DNA from: DASYXZ01 sp035308965
GTDB taxonomy: Bacteria; Acidobacteriota; Terriglobia; UBA7540
Direction: 5' to 3'
Assembly (NCBI GenBank): GCA_035308965.1
Contig: DATGFN010000011.1
Coordinates: 62,001-126,000, forward strand
DNA length: 64,000 nt
The translations under genes were made by a program, and so were the position numbers. The notes under the pieces are model-generated. The model did not search any database. It saw nothing but the letters and a program-made list of their open reading frames with translations, and was not told the origin of the DNA. This document shows, in pieces, positions 50,673 through 59,177 of this stretch. Numbering within the stretch: the first letter of the stretch is position 1; each line of letters begins with the position of its first letter.

Positions 50673-51674
50673 ATGAGCACAATTGATCACAAATTGCCGA
50701 AAAGCAAAACGCGCTGGGGCGTACTTCTTCTGGCCCATGGGGCGCCGGACCGGCTGGAAGATATCCCTGAATTCTTGCTCAACGTGAGAGGTGGACGCCC
50801 GCTGCCCGAGCCCGCCGTGAAGGAAATCATCAACCGCTACCGCCTGATTGGTGGAGGGTCGCCTCTGCTGAAGCTCACCACATTGCAAGCCGCAGGTCTT
50901 GCGGAGGCGCTGAATCAAGGGACCGCTGGAAGTGGCCCTCAATCGATTCCTGTCTACATTGGGATGCGAAACTGGAAACCTTATATTGCCGACGCGATTG
51001 GCCAGGCGGTGGAGGATGGAGTGGGCCGGCTGGTGGCCCTTTGTCTGGCGCCCCAAAATTCGCGGACTAGTGTCGGCCTATACCGGAAATACCTGGCCGA
51101 AGCGGTTGCCAAAGTCTCGCCGGAGTTAAAGGTGGAATTCATCGAGAGCTGGCACGACCAGCCCGACCTCGTTGCTGCCTTTGCGGACCGGGTCTCCGAA
51201 GCGCTCAGGCAGGTTGAGAGCGAGGTGGGCGGACCTGTTCCGGTAATTTTCACCGCGCACAGTGTTCCGGAAAGAACTGTAGCGGAGGGCGACCCCTACG
51301 AACGCCAGGTAAAAGAAACAGCACGGCTGGTTGCCGAGAGAATGTCCCTGAAGGATTTTCGAATTGCGTTTCAGAGTCAAGGCATGACGGCCGACCCCTG
51401 GATCGGGCCCACGGTGGAATCACAAATCGACGAACTCGCAGCGGCGGGCCACCACCATATATTGATTGCCCCCATTGGTTTTGTTTGTGACCACGTTGAA
51501 ATACTTTATGACATTGACGTGCTTTTCCGTGATTACGGTAAAAACAAAGGGGTCGCCGTCCACCGGTCACAATCATTGAATAATAGCCCGCTGTTCATCC
51601 GCGCCCTGGCCGCCGTGGTGTCGGCGCGGATTGGATCCGACATCCCCGAAAGCCGCTCTGCGGGAATCGTCTGA
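50673..51674 (+). CDS. hemH: Ferrochelatase
   Basis: 333 aa. Inserts Fe(II) into porphyrin at the end of haem synthesis. Core features: GVLLLAHGAPDRLEDIPEFLLNVRGGR, GGGSPLLKLTTLQA, FTAHSVPERTVAEGDPYERQV with the metal-site histidine, and APIGFVCDHVEILYDIDV with the second conserved H and E. Follows hemDE by 74 nt and abuts hemY (TGA then ATG with no gap). Confidence 0.95.
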   Translation: MSTIDHKLPKSKTRWGVLLLAHGAPDRLEDIPEFLLNVRGGRPLPEPAVKEIINRYRLIGGGSPLLKLTTLQAAGLAEALNQGTAGSGPQSIPVYIGMRNWKPYIADAIGQAVEDGVGRLVALCLAPQNSRTSVGLYRKYLAEAVAKVSPELKVEFIESWHDQPDLVAAFADRVSEALRQVESEVGGPVPVIFTAHSVPERTVAEGDPYERQVKETARLVAERMSLKDFRIAFQSQGMTADPWIGPTVESQIDELAAAGHHHILIAPIGFVCDHVEILYDIDVLFRDYGKNKGVAVHRSQSLNNSPLFIRALAAVVSARIGSDIPESRSAGIV

Positions 51675-53153
51675 ATGTCATCCCACATCATAAGCAGTAC
51701 GACAGATGGATCATGGCGAAGGATTGCCGTACTGGGTGGTGGTGTCTCCGGCCTCAGTGCCGCTTACACCTTGGCCCGTGCGCGCCAGGCGGGAGCCCCC
51801 ATAGAAGAGTTCCTGATTGAAGCGAAAGACGGGCTGGGCGGCGTAATCCGAACTGAGGTTGTGGATGGTTTTGTGATTGAGGCCGGTCCGGATAGTTTCC
51901 TCACCGAAAAACCGGAAGCGGCGGCGCTCAGTCGCGAGCTGGGCTTGGGCGATTCGCTTCTTGGTTCGAATGATGGTGAACGCCGCACTTACATCCTGCA
52001 TCGGGGGGAGCTGATCCCCCTTCCTGACGGCCTGATGCTGCTTGTGCCCACGCGCATTTGGCCCATGATCACATCGCCTCTGCTGCCGATGGGCGCGAAA
52101 TTATCCATGGCATCGGAATGGTTCATGTCGCCGCCCGTCAACCCGCCGGCTGACGAGTCGGTGGCCGATTTCGTGCGTAGACATTTTGGAGTCGAACTGC
52201 TCGAAAATATTGCTGACCCGCTACTGGCCGGAGTGTACGGCGGTGATTCGGCTTCCTTGAGCGCTCGTTCGGTCCTCAGCCGCTTTTGGCAAATGGAGCA
52301 AAAGTATGGAAGCCTGACACGGGGAGTTCTTAAGGCGCGGCGTCTGCGCCGAAAAGAGGCAAGGAAAAATTCGCAGGGACCGCCAGCCCCCCCAGCTCCG
52401 CTTTTTACCACACTGAAGGGCGGGCTGGGACAGTTGACGGAAGCCTTGGCGAAGAATCTGGATAGCGCGCGGGTCTTTTCAGGGCGGCGGATTGAAAGCA
52501 TTGAGATTGCGCAGGCCAATTCAAAGGATGTTTACGTCATTCGATGCGACAAGGGCGTCTCATTTCAAGCCGACGGTATAATATTTGCCGTTCCTGCCTT
52601 TGAATGCAGCCGGCTGCTCTCGGGACTTGACGCGGCGCTAGCAGACTCACTCGCGACCATTGAATATAGTTCCGCCATGACCGTCGCCCTGGCCTATGAT
52701 GCGGAAACGGCCGTCAAGCTCCCCCCAGGATTTGGTTTCCTGATCCCACAAAAAGAAGGGCGGCGGATGCTTGCGTGCACGTTCGTCAATGCCAAGTTTT
52801 CGCATCGCGCCCCTGCGGGTCACGCTTTGCTCCGCTGCTTTTTGGGCGGGTCCCGCGACCCCGGAGTTTTGGAATTAAGCGATGAAGCACTCATCAAGCT
52901 GGTGCGGGAAGAGCTGCAATCTATTCTGAAATTATCGGCCACGCCGCTTTTCCATCGCGTTCATCGATGGCCGCGAGCGATGGCGCAGTATCAGGTGGGG
53001 CACGAAGAAACGGTAACTCGAATCCAGACGCGCCTGCTGAATCATCCGACACTGGCACTAGCGGGCAACGCTTATTCCGGGATTGGGATTTCAGATTGTG
53101 TTCGCACGGGGCGCGATGCTGCCGACCGTGTTATGCAGCAGGTCCTTCGATAG
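51675..53153 (+). CDS. hemY: Protoporphyrinogen/coproporphyrinogen oxidase, FAD type
   Basis: 492 aa. N-terminal FAD-binding motif VLGGGVSGLSAAYTLARA, then GGVIRTEVVDGFVIEAGPDSFLTEKPEA, LADPLLAGVYGGD and the C-terminal FAD contact LAGNAYSGIGISDCVRTGRDAADRVM. Oxidises proto- or coproporphyrinogen. With hemDE and hemH it completes the late pathway. Adjacent and in phase with hemH, so cotranscribed. Confidence 0.94.
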   Translation: MSSHIISSTTDGSWRRIAVLGGGVSGLSAAYTLARARQAGAPIEEFLIEAKDGLGGVIRTEVVDGFVIEAGPDSFLTEKPEAAALSRELGLGDSLLGSNDGERRTYILHRGELIPLPDGLMLLVPTRIWPMITSPLLPMGAKLSMASEWFMSPPVNPPADESVADFVRRHFGVELLENIADPLLAGVYGGDSASLSARSVLSRFWQMEQKYGSLTRGVLKARRLRRKEARKNSQGPPAPPAPLFTTLKGGLGQLTEALAKNLDSARVFSGRRIESIEIAQANSKDVYVIRCDKGVSFQADGIIFAVPAFECSRLLSGLDAALADSLATIEYSSAMTVALAYDAETAVKLPPGFGFLIPQKEGRRMLACTFVNAKFSHRAPAGHALLRCFLGGSRDPGVLELSDEALIKLVREELQSILKLSATPLFHRVHRWPRAMAQYQVGHEETVTRIQTRLLNHPTLALAGNAYSGIGISDCVRTGRDAADRVMQQVLR

Positions 53154-53164
53154 GACTCGATTTT

Positions 53165-54262
53165 TCACGCGCCCGGGGATGTGGATGAGCGGGTGTAGAA
53201 CGGCAGCGACGTGACTTCCGCCGCCGCACCGGAGGCGAAGGCAAGGTGCGCTCCTGGATCGGAAACTTCTCTCCGAAGGTATGCCATCGCAATGGTCTTT
53301 CCTAGCGTCGGCGAAATGCAGGCGCTGGTCACTTCGCCAATTTCCTTGCCTGCGGAAATCAGCTTTTCCCCTGGGGATGGGGGCGTGGCGCCTTCGACCA
53401 ATAATCCGGTTAGCTTCCAATTCACATGTCCGCGGCTGCGCGCGCGCTCCACAATTTCCTGCCCGATGTAACAGCCTTTGTTAAAACTAAGCGCGTTGAG
53501 CAGGCAGGCCTCAAGCGGTATGGTGTCCTCGCCCATATCGGCGCCGTAGCGGGGGATTCCGGCCTCAATCCGCAAAGATTCCAAAGCCTCCGTACCGCAA
53601 GGAGTCGGGCCGCCAGGGGAGGATGTTCCGCAAACAGAATCCCAGATTCCCGTAATTGTATTCGCTTCAGCCCAAATCTCAAACCCTTCTTCGCCAGTGC
53701 TCGTGGCCCGAATTACCCGGACTGGGCTGCCGGAGTAGGTGCTTTCCACGTGATCGAGTTCCCCCGCCGGAGGCGAACTGGAGGGGAAGAGTCTTTCCAG
53801 GAACTGGCTTGATTTCGGGCCTTGAATGGCGAGCGCAATACAATCTACGGGGACGATCTGAACGCGGTCGCCGATAATATAGCGCTGGAGGGACTGCATG
53901 GTTTTTTCGCGCAAGTCGGCGTCCGTGTCGATCAGCAGACGGTCGGTGGCGCAGTAGACGCGGAAATCAGTCAGGATGTGTCCTTGCGCATTCAGAAGCG
54001 TGGTGTAAGTCCCCTGGCCGGGAACAAGTCTCTTGATGTCATTGCTGACGATGCGGTGCAGGAATCGGACTCTATCGTCTCCGGTCAAGGCGAATCGGGC
54101 GCGAAAGGAAAAATCAAACATGCCGGCGGCTTGCCGGACCGCTTGATGCTCTTTGACGTGACCTGCATACCGCAAGGGGACGGCCGCGCCGTGATAATCG
54201 GCCAGTGCAATCCCATGGGCGCGATGATGGCCTGCGAGCGGGCTTTGAAGTGCTTCCGCCAC
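53165..54262 (-). CDS. YgfZ/GcvT-domain folate-binding Fe-S maintenance protein
   Basis: 365 aa, GTG start immediately after the upstream gene's TGA with AGGAGG before it. GcvT fold with LTGDDRVRFLHRIVSNDIKRLVPGQGTYTTLLNAQGHILTDFRVY and the YgfZ signature NKGCYIGQEIVERARSRGHVNWKL. YgfZ uses tetrahydrofolate to support certain Fe-S enzymes such as MiaB. An aminomethyltransferase role is unlikely given the KGCYxGQE motif. Confidence 0.93.
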   Translation of the reverse strand: MAEALQSPLAGHHRAHGIALADYHGAAVPLRYAGHVKEHQAVRQAAGMFDFSFRARFALTGDDRVRFLHRIVSNDIKRLVPGQGTYTTLLNAQGHILTDFRVYCATDRLLIDTDADLREKTMQSLQRYIIGDRVQIVPVDCIALAIQGPKSSQFLERLFPSSSPPAGELDHVESTYSGSPVRVIRATSTGEEGFEIWAEANTITGIWDSVCGTSSPGGPTPCGTEALESLRIEAGIPRYGADMGEDTIPLEACLLNALSFNKGCYIGQEIVERARSRGHVNWKLTGLLVEGATPPSPGEKLISAGKEIGEVTSACISPTLGKTIAMAYLRREVSDPGAHLAFASGAAAEVTSLPFYTRSSTSPGA

Positions 54263-54685
54263 TCAGGTCCTCCTCAAGTAGGCAGAGATCAGGATGACGA
54301 TCATGGCCAGGGTCAGGGCAATGGCCAGCCACATCTGGCGTCGCGCCCGAAACCAATTTAGAAAATTGAGCGGAAGTGACAGGCCGAGGGCAATTGCGAA
54401 GACGAGCATGGCCAGGACGATTTTAATCGTCAGCAGCAACCAGGCGCGCCCCCACGGGACTTCCCAATAGTATTGCCTGACATTGTAGAGGCCCGAAATC
54501 AACAGAAGGAGAATTACGCTCCAACTGACCCAGCGAAATTTTCCCAATACGGCTTTTAGCAGCGTTTCCCGCTGGTCCGGATTCAGAGCGCGCATGGAGG
54601 GCAGAATGATGATGTGGAGAAAAGCGATGCCTCCCACACCCAAGACCGCGGCGCTCACGTGAACCCATTGGACGAATGTGGACAA
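54263..54685 (-). CDS. CopD-like four-helix membrane protein
   Basis: 140 aa with four transmembrane helices: WVHVSAAVLGVGGIAFLHIIIL, SWSVILLLLISGLYNV, WLLLTIKIVLAMLVFAIALGL and MWLAIALTLAMIVILISAYL. The histidine in WVHVSAAVLGVGGIAF and the GLYN motif are typical of CopD/DUF2269-like proteins, which may bind haem or copper. Cotranscribed with ygfZ (TGA abutting GTG). Confidence 0.75.
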   Translation of the reverse strand: MSTFVQWVHVSAAVLGVGGIAFLHIIILPSMRALNPDQRETLLKAVLGKFRWVSWSVILLLLISGLYNVRQYYWEVPWGRAWLLLTIKIVLAMLVFAIALGLSLPLNFLNWFRARRQMWLAIALTLAMIVILISAYLRRT

Positions 54686-54737
54686 TCATCGCTCCCGAAA
54701 AAGGTGGCCATGCTGTTTGGAATTTCCCGCGACACTC

Positions 54738-55034
54738 TCAGGCCTTCAGGGCTTCTGCCGCGATCTGGTCAATCTGCCCTGCGAGGTCGAAATCTTTTTG
54801 GGTGATGCCGCCCTCGCTGTGAGTCGAAAGAGAAATGCCGACCACGCTGTAGTTAATCGTGATATCGGGATGATGTCCGGCTTTTTCGGCGGCATCGGCA
54901 ATTTTGTTTACGAACGCAATGGCGGGCACAAATGACTTGAAGGTAAATTTCTTCACGATCGATTTGCCGACGTGGGACCATTGGGGCATCGCCTTGAGCT
55001 TCTCATGGATTTCCACTTTACTTAGTGCTGACAC
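54738..55034 (-). CDS. 4a-hydroxytetrahydrobiopterin dehydratase (pterin carbinolamine dehydratase)
   Basis: 98 aa from the GTG at 55034, preceded by AAAGGAGCAAAC. The motif AEKAGHHPDITINYSVVGISLSTHSEGGIT carries the catalytic histidines. In animals and some bacteria it recycles tetrahydrobiopterin for aromatic amino acid hydroxylases; no hydroxylase is in the window, so another pterin-linked role is possible. Its start overlaps the preceding P-loop gene by 13 nt. Confidence 0.92.
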   Translation of the reverse strand: MSALSKVEIHEKLKAMPQWSHVGKSIVKKFTFKSFVPAIAFVNKIADAAEKAGHHPDITINYSVVGISLSTHSEGGITQKDFDLAGQIDQIAAEALKA

Positions 55035-55702
55035 GTTTGCTCCTTTCCTCTTAATTGATGAATTGGGGTTTGCGTAGGAACTTGACTGGCGGGGCAGACA
55101 AGTTTCAGTCTGACAAATTCGCACAGGTCAGGCGAGGAGTATTGTCCCGGCGCCATGGGGAATTTTGGTTTGTTCACGAAAATACCGGGCTCAACCAAAG
55201 GCCAGGCTGCGGAAGGGCCATTGAGGCAGGTTCCGATGGGGACCAACGCGTCCGCCCGATCCAGGAATCTGAGCGCGGACGGTTTGAAGTCGGCCTGGGA
55301 CCTATCGAGGACCACCAGGTAAAGGCTGGGAGTCATAAAACTCAGGACACTGTTGCTCTCAATCATCACATAATCATCATCGCCTAATGCGCGATCAAGA
55401 ATCGGAAACGCGTCCGCCAACTGCCCTTGCCGGACACGCAGCCAGAAGGATCGACGGGCGCCGGCGGCAAGAAATCGGGAAGTGTCACTTTGGCCCGACG
55501 CGTCGCGCTCTTCCGTCAATACGTGGGCGTGTTCGGTGGGCGCGCAGCCGCAGGGTTCTCCGTCGAGCGAACAAATCCCATGGCCATATTGCGTGATTTT
55601 GACGGCGGTCCAATTCAGCCCATTCATGTTGCTGATTAGACCTGCCATCACGGACGTCTTGCCGATGTTTCGGGAGTGCCCGCCAACGACCACCGTTTTC
55701 AT
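55022..55702 (-). CDS. P-loop NTPase, MobB-like, function unknown
   Basis: 226 aa. N-terminus MKTVVVGGHSRNIGKTSVMAGLIS is a P-loop of the SIMIBI class. A CGCAP segment near residue 51 and DDDYVMIESNSVLSFMTPSLYLVVLD (Walker-B-like region) follow. The overall look is closest to MobB, the GTPase helper of molybdopterin guanine dinucleotide synthesis, but I would not call it mobB. The last ~12 residues are encoded in the overlap with the dehydratase gene. Confidence 0.55.
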   Translation of the reverse strand: MKTVVVGGHSRNIGKTSVMAGLISNMNGLNWTAVKITQYGHGICSLDGEPCGCAPTEHAHVLTEERDASGQSDTSRFLAAGARRSFWLRVRQGQLADAFPILDRALGDDDYVMIESNSVLSFMTPSLYLVVLDRSQADFKPSALRFLDRADALVPIGTCLNGPSAAWPLVEPGIFVNKPKFPMAPGQYSSPDLCEFVRLKLVCPASQVPTQTPIHQLRGKEQTCQH

Positions 55703-55846
55703 ATTCGTTGTGAGTCCAATTAATCGTTAACCGTTCCGAGTATATGAAGTGCGGTGCGACAAGTCAACGCAGTGAGGGGGTATTACGCACGGAGGGGATT
55801 TTGCTACACCTCGCCAACCTTGGGCCGTTTTGGGGCTAGTCCTCCT

Positions 55847-55947
55847 GCGTGGGCGCGGGAATGGGAGTGGGGGTTGGTGTGGGCGCTGGCGCGATGTGAA
55901 AGCGGATTGGGTTGGTGTGGGCGCGAGCGTGGAGTGAAATCGCAATG
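55847..55947. repeat. G-rich hexad repeat and 38-bp tandem duplication
   Basis: 55847-55894 reads in 6-nt steps (GCGTGG, GCGCGG, GAATGG, GAGTGG, GGGTTG, GTGTGG, GCGCTG). Overlapping it, 55872-55909 is duplicated at 55910-55947 with 30 of 38 positions identical, each copy beginning GGTTGGTGTGGGCGC. One strand is very G-rich. The whole 321-nt gap 55703-56023 has no convincing gene; reading frames here change composition with each repeat. Confidence 0.55.
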
Positions 55948-56023
55948 GGCTCGCGCACCCTGCTTGTCGCAAAGTTCTGCACTGAGCGCAGGCGCTGTTG
56001 CGGGAAATGCGTTTGCGCGACGG

Positions 56024-57373
56024 CTACGGATAGTCCAAATCAAAGAAGGGATGTTCGACTAGCCTGTTGGGGTCATAGGCAGATTGCGGGGTTTCTTCGG
56101 TGAATTGCTCAAAGCGATGGTGCTTCCAAGCGAAGCCCTTGATGGTGTATCGATGCAGGCAATAAACGCAGGACTCGCCAATGTCGAGGTCGGTTCGAGC
56201 GGAGAAAACGTGCAAGCGCCGGGGGTCGCCATAGATGTCAAATGCTCCCAACGGAGCTTGCTGCTGGAAAATTACTTCATACGATTTCCCGTTTGCCTCG
56301 AAGAGCACAAAACTAGAGACACTCCCGTCGCCATTACACCGGAAAGCAACGGCAGCGGTTCGTCGCTTGTGATCAAGACGGAACTCTTTGAAACCCGCGG
56401 TGAAGCATCCATTCGCGAGGCCAGAAAATTCCTTGAGCACTCGCCCGGAGCGCAAGAACACGACATGTGGGTCCGGATTGAGGGTATCGTCTTTCTCATA
56501 CACTAGAAGTGTTTCGCCGAGTCCGGTCAGAGTTGTTCCCACAAGTACTCGAACTTTATAGTTAGCAGGAATGACCGCAGCAATATCTCCAGGGATAATG
56601 GGAGGCTGGAGGAATTGGGGCGTGGAATCAACCTTGCCCATCTCCTCCAGCATGAATGCACATAGGGTTGCGAACGGACCCTGAGAAGGCTCGATTCGCT
56701 CCACCACGTGATACTTACCCGACTCGGCGCCTTCTAGAATCCAGGGTGTGCCACCCTGGACAAAGATCGCAGTGCGTCGTCCCTTGCCCTTTCCAGGCTG
56801 GACAGGTGGCAGAGGTGGAATCGTAGGCATCGACCAGAACCCTGATTGCTCAATTAAGTGAACGAATCGTTTAACGATTTGTCTTGGGACCTCGGCCGTC
56901 TCATCCCTAGTGAGGTATCCCGGCGCGAAGCCGCCCGTTCCATTAGTTGTCTTGAGGACAACTTGGCCCGTACCATCGGAAAGAATCGTTACACGGATAG
57001 ACCACGGGTGGAAATATGGCGGGAGTTTCAAGAAGCGGTAGACTTTGATGTTTTCCTGCTTCGCTGCATCAAGTAGTGTTGGCTCCTTCATGTTGCGTAA
57101 GTACCAAGCGTAAAATCTTTCGGTGAAGTCATAAGCCGTGGGATTGCTGTTGAATGTTCCATCAGGAAAATAGCGAGGGTCCCCGTCTACCGGCAGCCGA
57201 TTTGGGGCGTAGACAGGCCCGACCAGGTTTTCATAGGGATTTGATTGAGGTGGAACTGTCTGCTTTTTCTTCGCTGGCCTGGCGGACACACCCAGCGAAG
57301 CAGAGAAGAGCAATATGAGCAGAAGAAGCACCTGGGGATTCCGAGCTTGGGCACGTGCGATGTGTGAATTCAT
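56024..57373 (-). CDS. Secreted protein of unknown function
   Basis: 449 aa from the ATG at 57373. Signal sequence around RNPQVLLLLILLFSASLGVSARP. No family recognised. Contains a repeated style of beta-rich segments (IRVTILSDGTGQVVLKTTNGTGGF, AVAFRCNGDGSVSSFVLFEANGKSY) and a C-terminal CVYCLHRY pair of cysteines. Its start lies only ~160 nt from the end of cas1, so it borders, or could be cargo of, the casposon-like element. Confidence 0.65.
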   Translation of the reverse strand: MNSHIARAQARNPQVLLLLILLFSASLGVSARPAKKKQTVPPQSNPYENLVGPVYAPNRLPVDGDPRYFPDGTFNSNPTAYDFTERFYAWYLRNMKEPTLLDAAKQENIKVYRFLKLPPYFHPWSIRVTILSDGTGQVVLKTTNGTGGFAPGYLTRDETAEVPRQIVKRFVHLIEQSGFWSMPTIPPLPPVQPGKGKGRRTAIFVQGGTPWILEGAESGKYHVVERIEPSQGPFATLCAFMLEEMGKVDSTPQFLQPPIIPGDIAAVIPANYKVRVLVGTTLTGLGETLLVYEKDDTLNPDPHVVFLRSGRVLKEFSGLANGCFTAGFKEFRLDHKRRTAAVAFRCNGDGSVSSFVLFEANGKSYEVIFQQQAPLGAFDIYGDPRRLHVFSARTDLDIGESCVYCLHRYTIKGFAWKHHRFEQFTEETPQSAYDPNRLVEHPFFDLDYP

Positions 57374-57533
57374 TTCCAAGTTTGATGCCGCGCGTCTAGG
57401 CCGCGTTGCGCGCTCGGGAATTGGCGTGGGCTAAGCCATTGCGCACGGCCAACTGTATGTAACCGCTTGGATCGGCCAAGTGGAGGCTCGGTTATTGAGG
57501 AAAAACCGCAGGAATTCCGCTGCGCCTTTTCAT

Positions 57534-59090
57534 TCATCCGATGCACCCCTGAACTAGCTTTGCAATCGACTGCCAATGCCGTGGGTGCGGGATGCGCCGG
57601 CCCGCGCGAATTCCTGAGGCATATGGAACCGAAATACTGAGCGCTGAAGAAATGGCTCGGACAGAAAAGCTAGCAAGCCGTGGCAGAATTTTTTCGCAGT
57701 AAGTTCTCTCGTCAAGCCACTCTGGCTTGTCTGAAGGTTTCCACGCTATCTCTGCGGCCCTCTGTCGTTTCTGTGTTTGACCGCGTAGCGCTTCGGCCTT
57801 TGGGCTGTGCGTCGCGAGTCGCCCCAGCTTTGCAACCTCAAGGAATGTTTCTTTGGCTGTCGTTTGCGCACACTTTAAGCAATTCGAGGAACCTCGCGCG
57901 ATAGATCCCCCGCAAGCTCGACATACGACCGGGGGGCGGGGAGCAGGTATTGCGGAAAAATCAACCGGGTTACCTTTAGCTTCCCGTCGATGCCCCTGAG
58001 TCAATCGCGTTGCAGGTTGGAGTTGCTTATTCGCCCTCACAATACCGGACCATAGAGTGCGTGTGACCCACTCGGCAACCGGAGCAATGGCGCGCGCCCA
58101 CGTTGGCGCAGTTTCGGAAAGCATGGCGGCAAAAGCCCCCATTAAGCGACACGAGCCGTCGCGTTGCTCGAAAAACCATCCCCGCCGCAGGGGTTCCCGA
58201 AGTATCCAGTCCAAAAGATAAGCGTCAACTTGCGGGCGAATCGGTTCCATAAGGTCACAGGCGAAACTATCGCGGGTTCGCGTATCAACGTGCATCACGC
58301 CAAGGCCTGGGTCGAGCCCAAGCGCAGCGGCGGCAAGGCGGGCTTCCGATTCAAGCACGGCATATAAGTAATTGAGAATTGCATTGAGAGGATTTACAGC
58401 AAGGCGGGGCGAGCCGGTCAAGGGTGATCTGCGCGCTCCGAATGTCAGCCAATGCTTCGGGATTCGGGCAAGGTCATTTCGAGGATACATGACCGGGAGT
58501 GAGTGCCAACCGGACCAATAGGCGAGTGCAGCCTGTTTTTCGATTGCGGCCACGGCTTCAAGTGACTCCGCCTCAGCCAAAGCGAGACGCGTTTCGGCGA
58601 TGGTCTGCGCCACGCTTGCATCACGCAGTTTGTCGCGGGCGACTTGCTCTTGCCCCATAAGTTTTTGAAAGATTAACTCCCGCGCGATGCGAAGTGCCAT
58701 GCCGGATTCATAAGCAAGAGCCTGAGTGCGCCGAAGCTTTGCATCGGACGGGCGAACAGGCCCAGTTGTCAAAAGCACAGACCCGTCCCGGTCAAGCATC
58801 ACAAAAGCAGCGTCTTGATCTGCCAGCCAGCGAAGTGCAGCCAGCGAAACCATCCCATCTGAGCCGATCACGACGAGGCGTCGAAGACCATGCCTCACGC
58901 GCGGAAAGCGAGCTTCGCGCCGTGCGGTGCCGATGCCATCCTTATATGTCAGGTGGCCACGCTCGACCCGCACTGAAATTCCGTACCCGAAGAGAGTCAA
59001 AACCCCGTGGGGTGGCGCAGGTGCTTGCGCCGTCAATGTGGCGGAATTGAGGGAATGGGGGAGTTGATGTAGAGTCCGCGAAGCTGCCAT
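57534..59090 (-). CDS. cas1: Cas1-family integrase (casposase-like) with zinc ribbon and HTH
   Basis: 518 aa from the ATG at 59090 (AGGAGG 11 nt upstream; a GTG at 59102 is an alternative). Ordinary Cas1 is ~300-340 aa. Beta domain ~30-115, helical catalytic domain ~120-345 with metal ligands Glu249 (YAVLESEA), His267 (GVMHVDT) and Glu282 (CDLMEPIRPQVD). Then a zinc ribbon with Cys390, 393, 404 and 407 and a terminal HTH around 474-515 (VRAISSALSISVPYASGIRAG). The HTH tail is characteristic of casposases. Probably cotranscribed with the 254-aa gene upstream. Confidence 0.92.
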   Translation of the reverse strand: MAASRTLHQLPHSLNSATLTAQAPAPPHGVLTLFGYGISVRVERGHLTYKDGIGTARREARFPRVRHGLRRLVVIGSDGMVSLAALRWLADQDAAFVMLDRDGSVLLTTGPVRPSDAKLRRTQALAYESGMALRIARELIFQKLMGQEQVARDKLRDASVAQTIAETRLALAEAESLEAVAAIEKQAALAYWSGWHSLPVMYPRNDLARIPKHWLTFGARRSPLTGSPRLAVNPLNAILNYLYAVLESEARLAAAALGLDPGLGVMHVDTRTRDSFACDLMEPIRPQVDAYLLDWILREPLRRGWFFEQRDGSCRLMGAFAAMLSETAPTWARAIAPVAEWVTRTLWSGIVRANKQLQPATRLTQGHRREAKGNPVDFSAIPAPRPPVVCRACGGSIARGSSNCLKCAQTTAKETFLEVAKLGRLATHSPKAEALRGQTQKRQRAAEIAWKPSDKPEWLDERTYCEKILPRLASFSVRAISSALSISVPYASGIRAGRRIPHPRHWQSIAKLVQGCIG

Positions 59091-59177
59091 GGGAGTGTAC
59101 ACCTCCTGTGGTGGTTAGGGCTTGTCGTCTGCTGATAACAGGCGGCAGGCCCGTTTTGCTTAATGGAGATCAGCGTA

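Noticed and set aside
55754..56062. 102-codon plus-strand frame in the repeat-rich gap
   Set aside because: Its sequence is generated by the G-rich hexad and 38-bp repeats; no start site or family.
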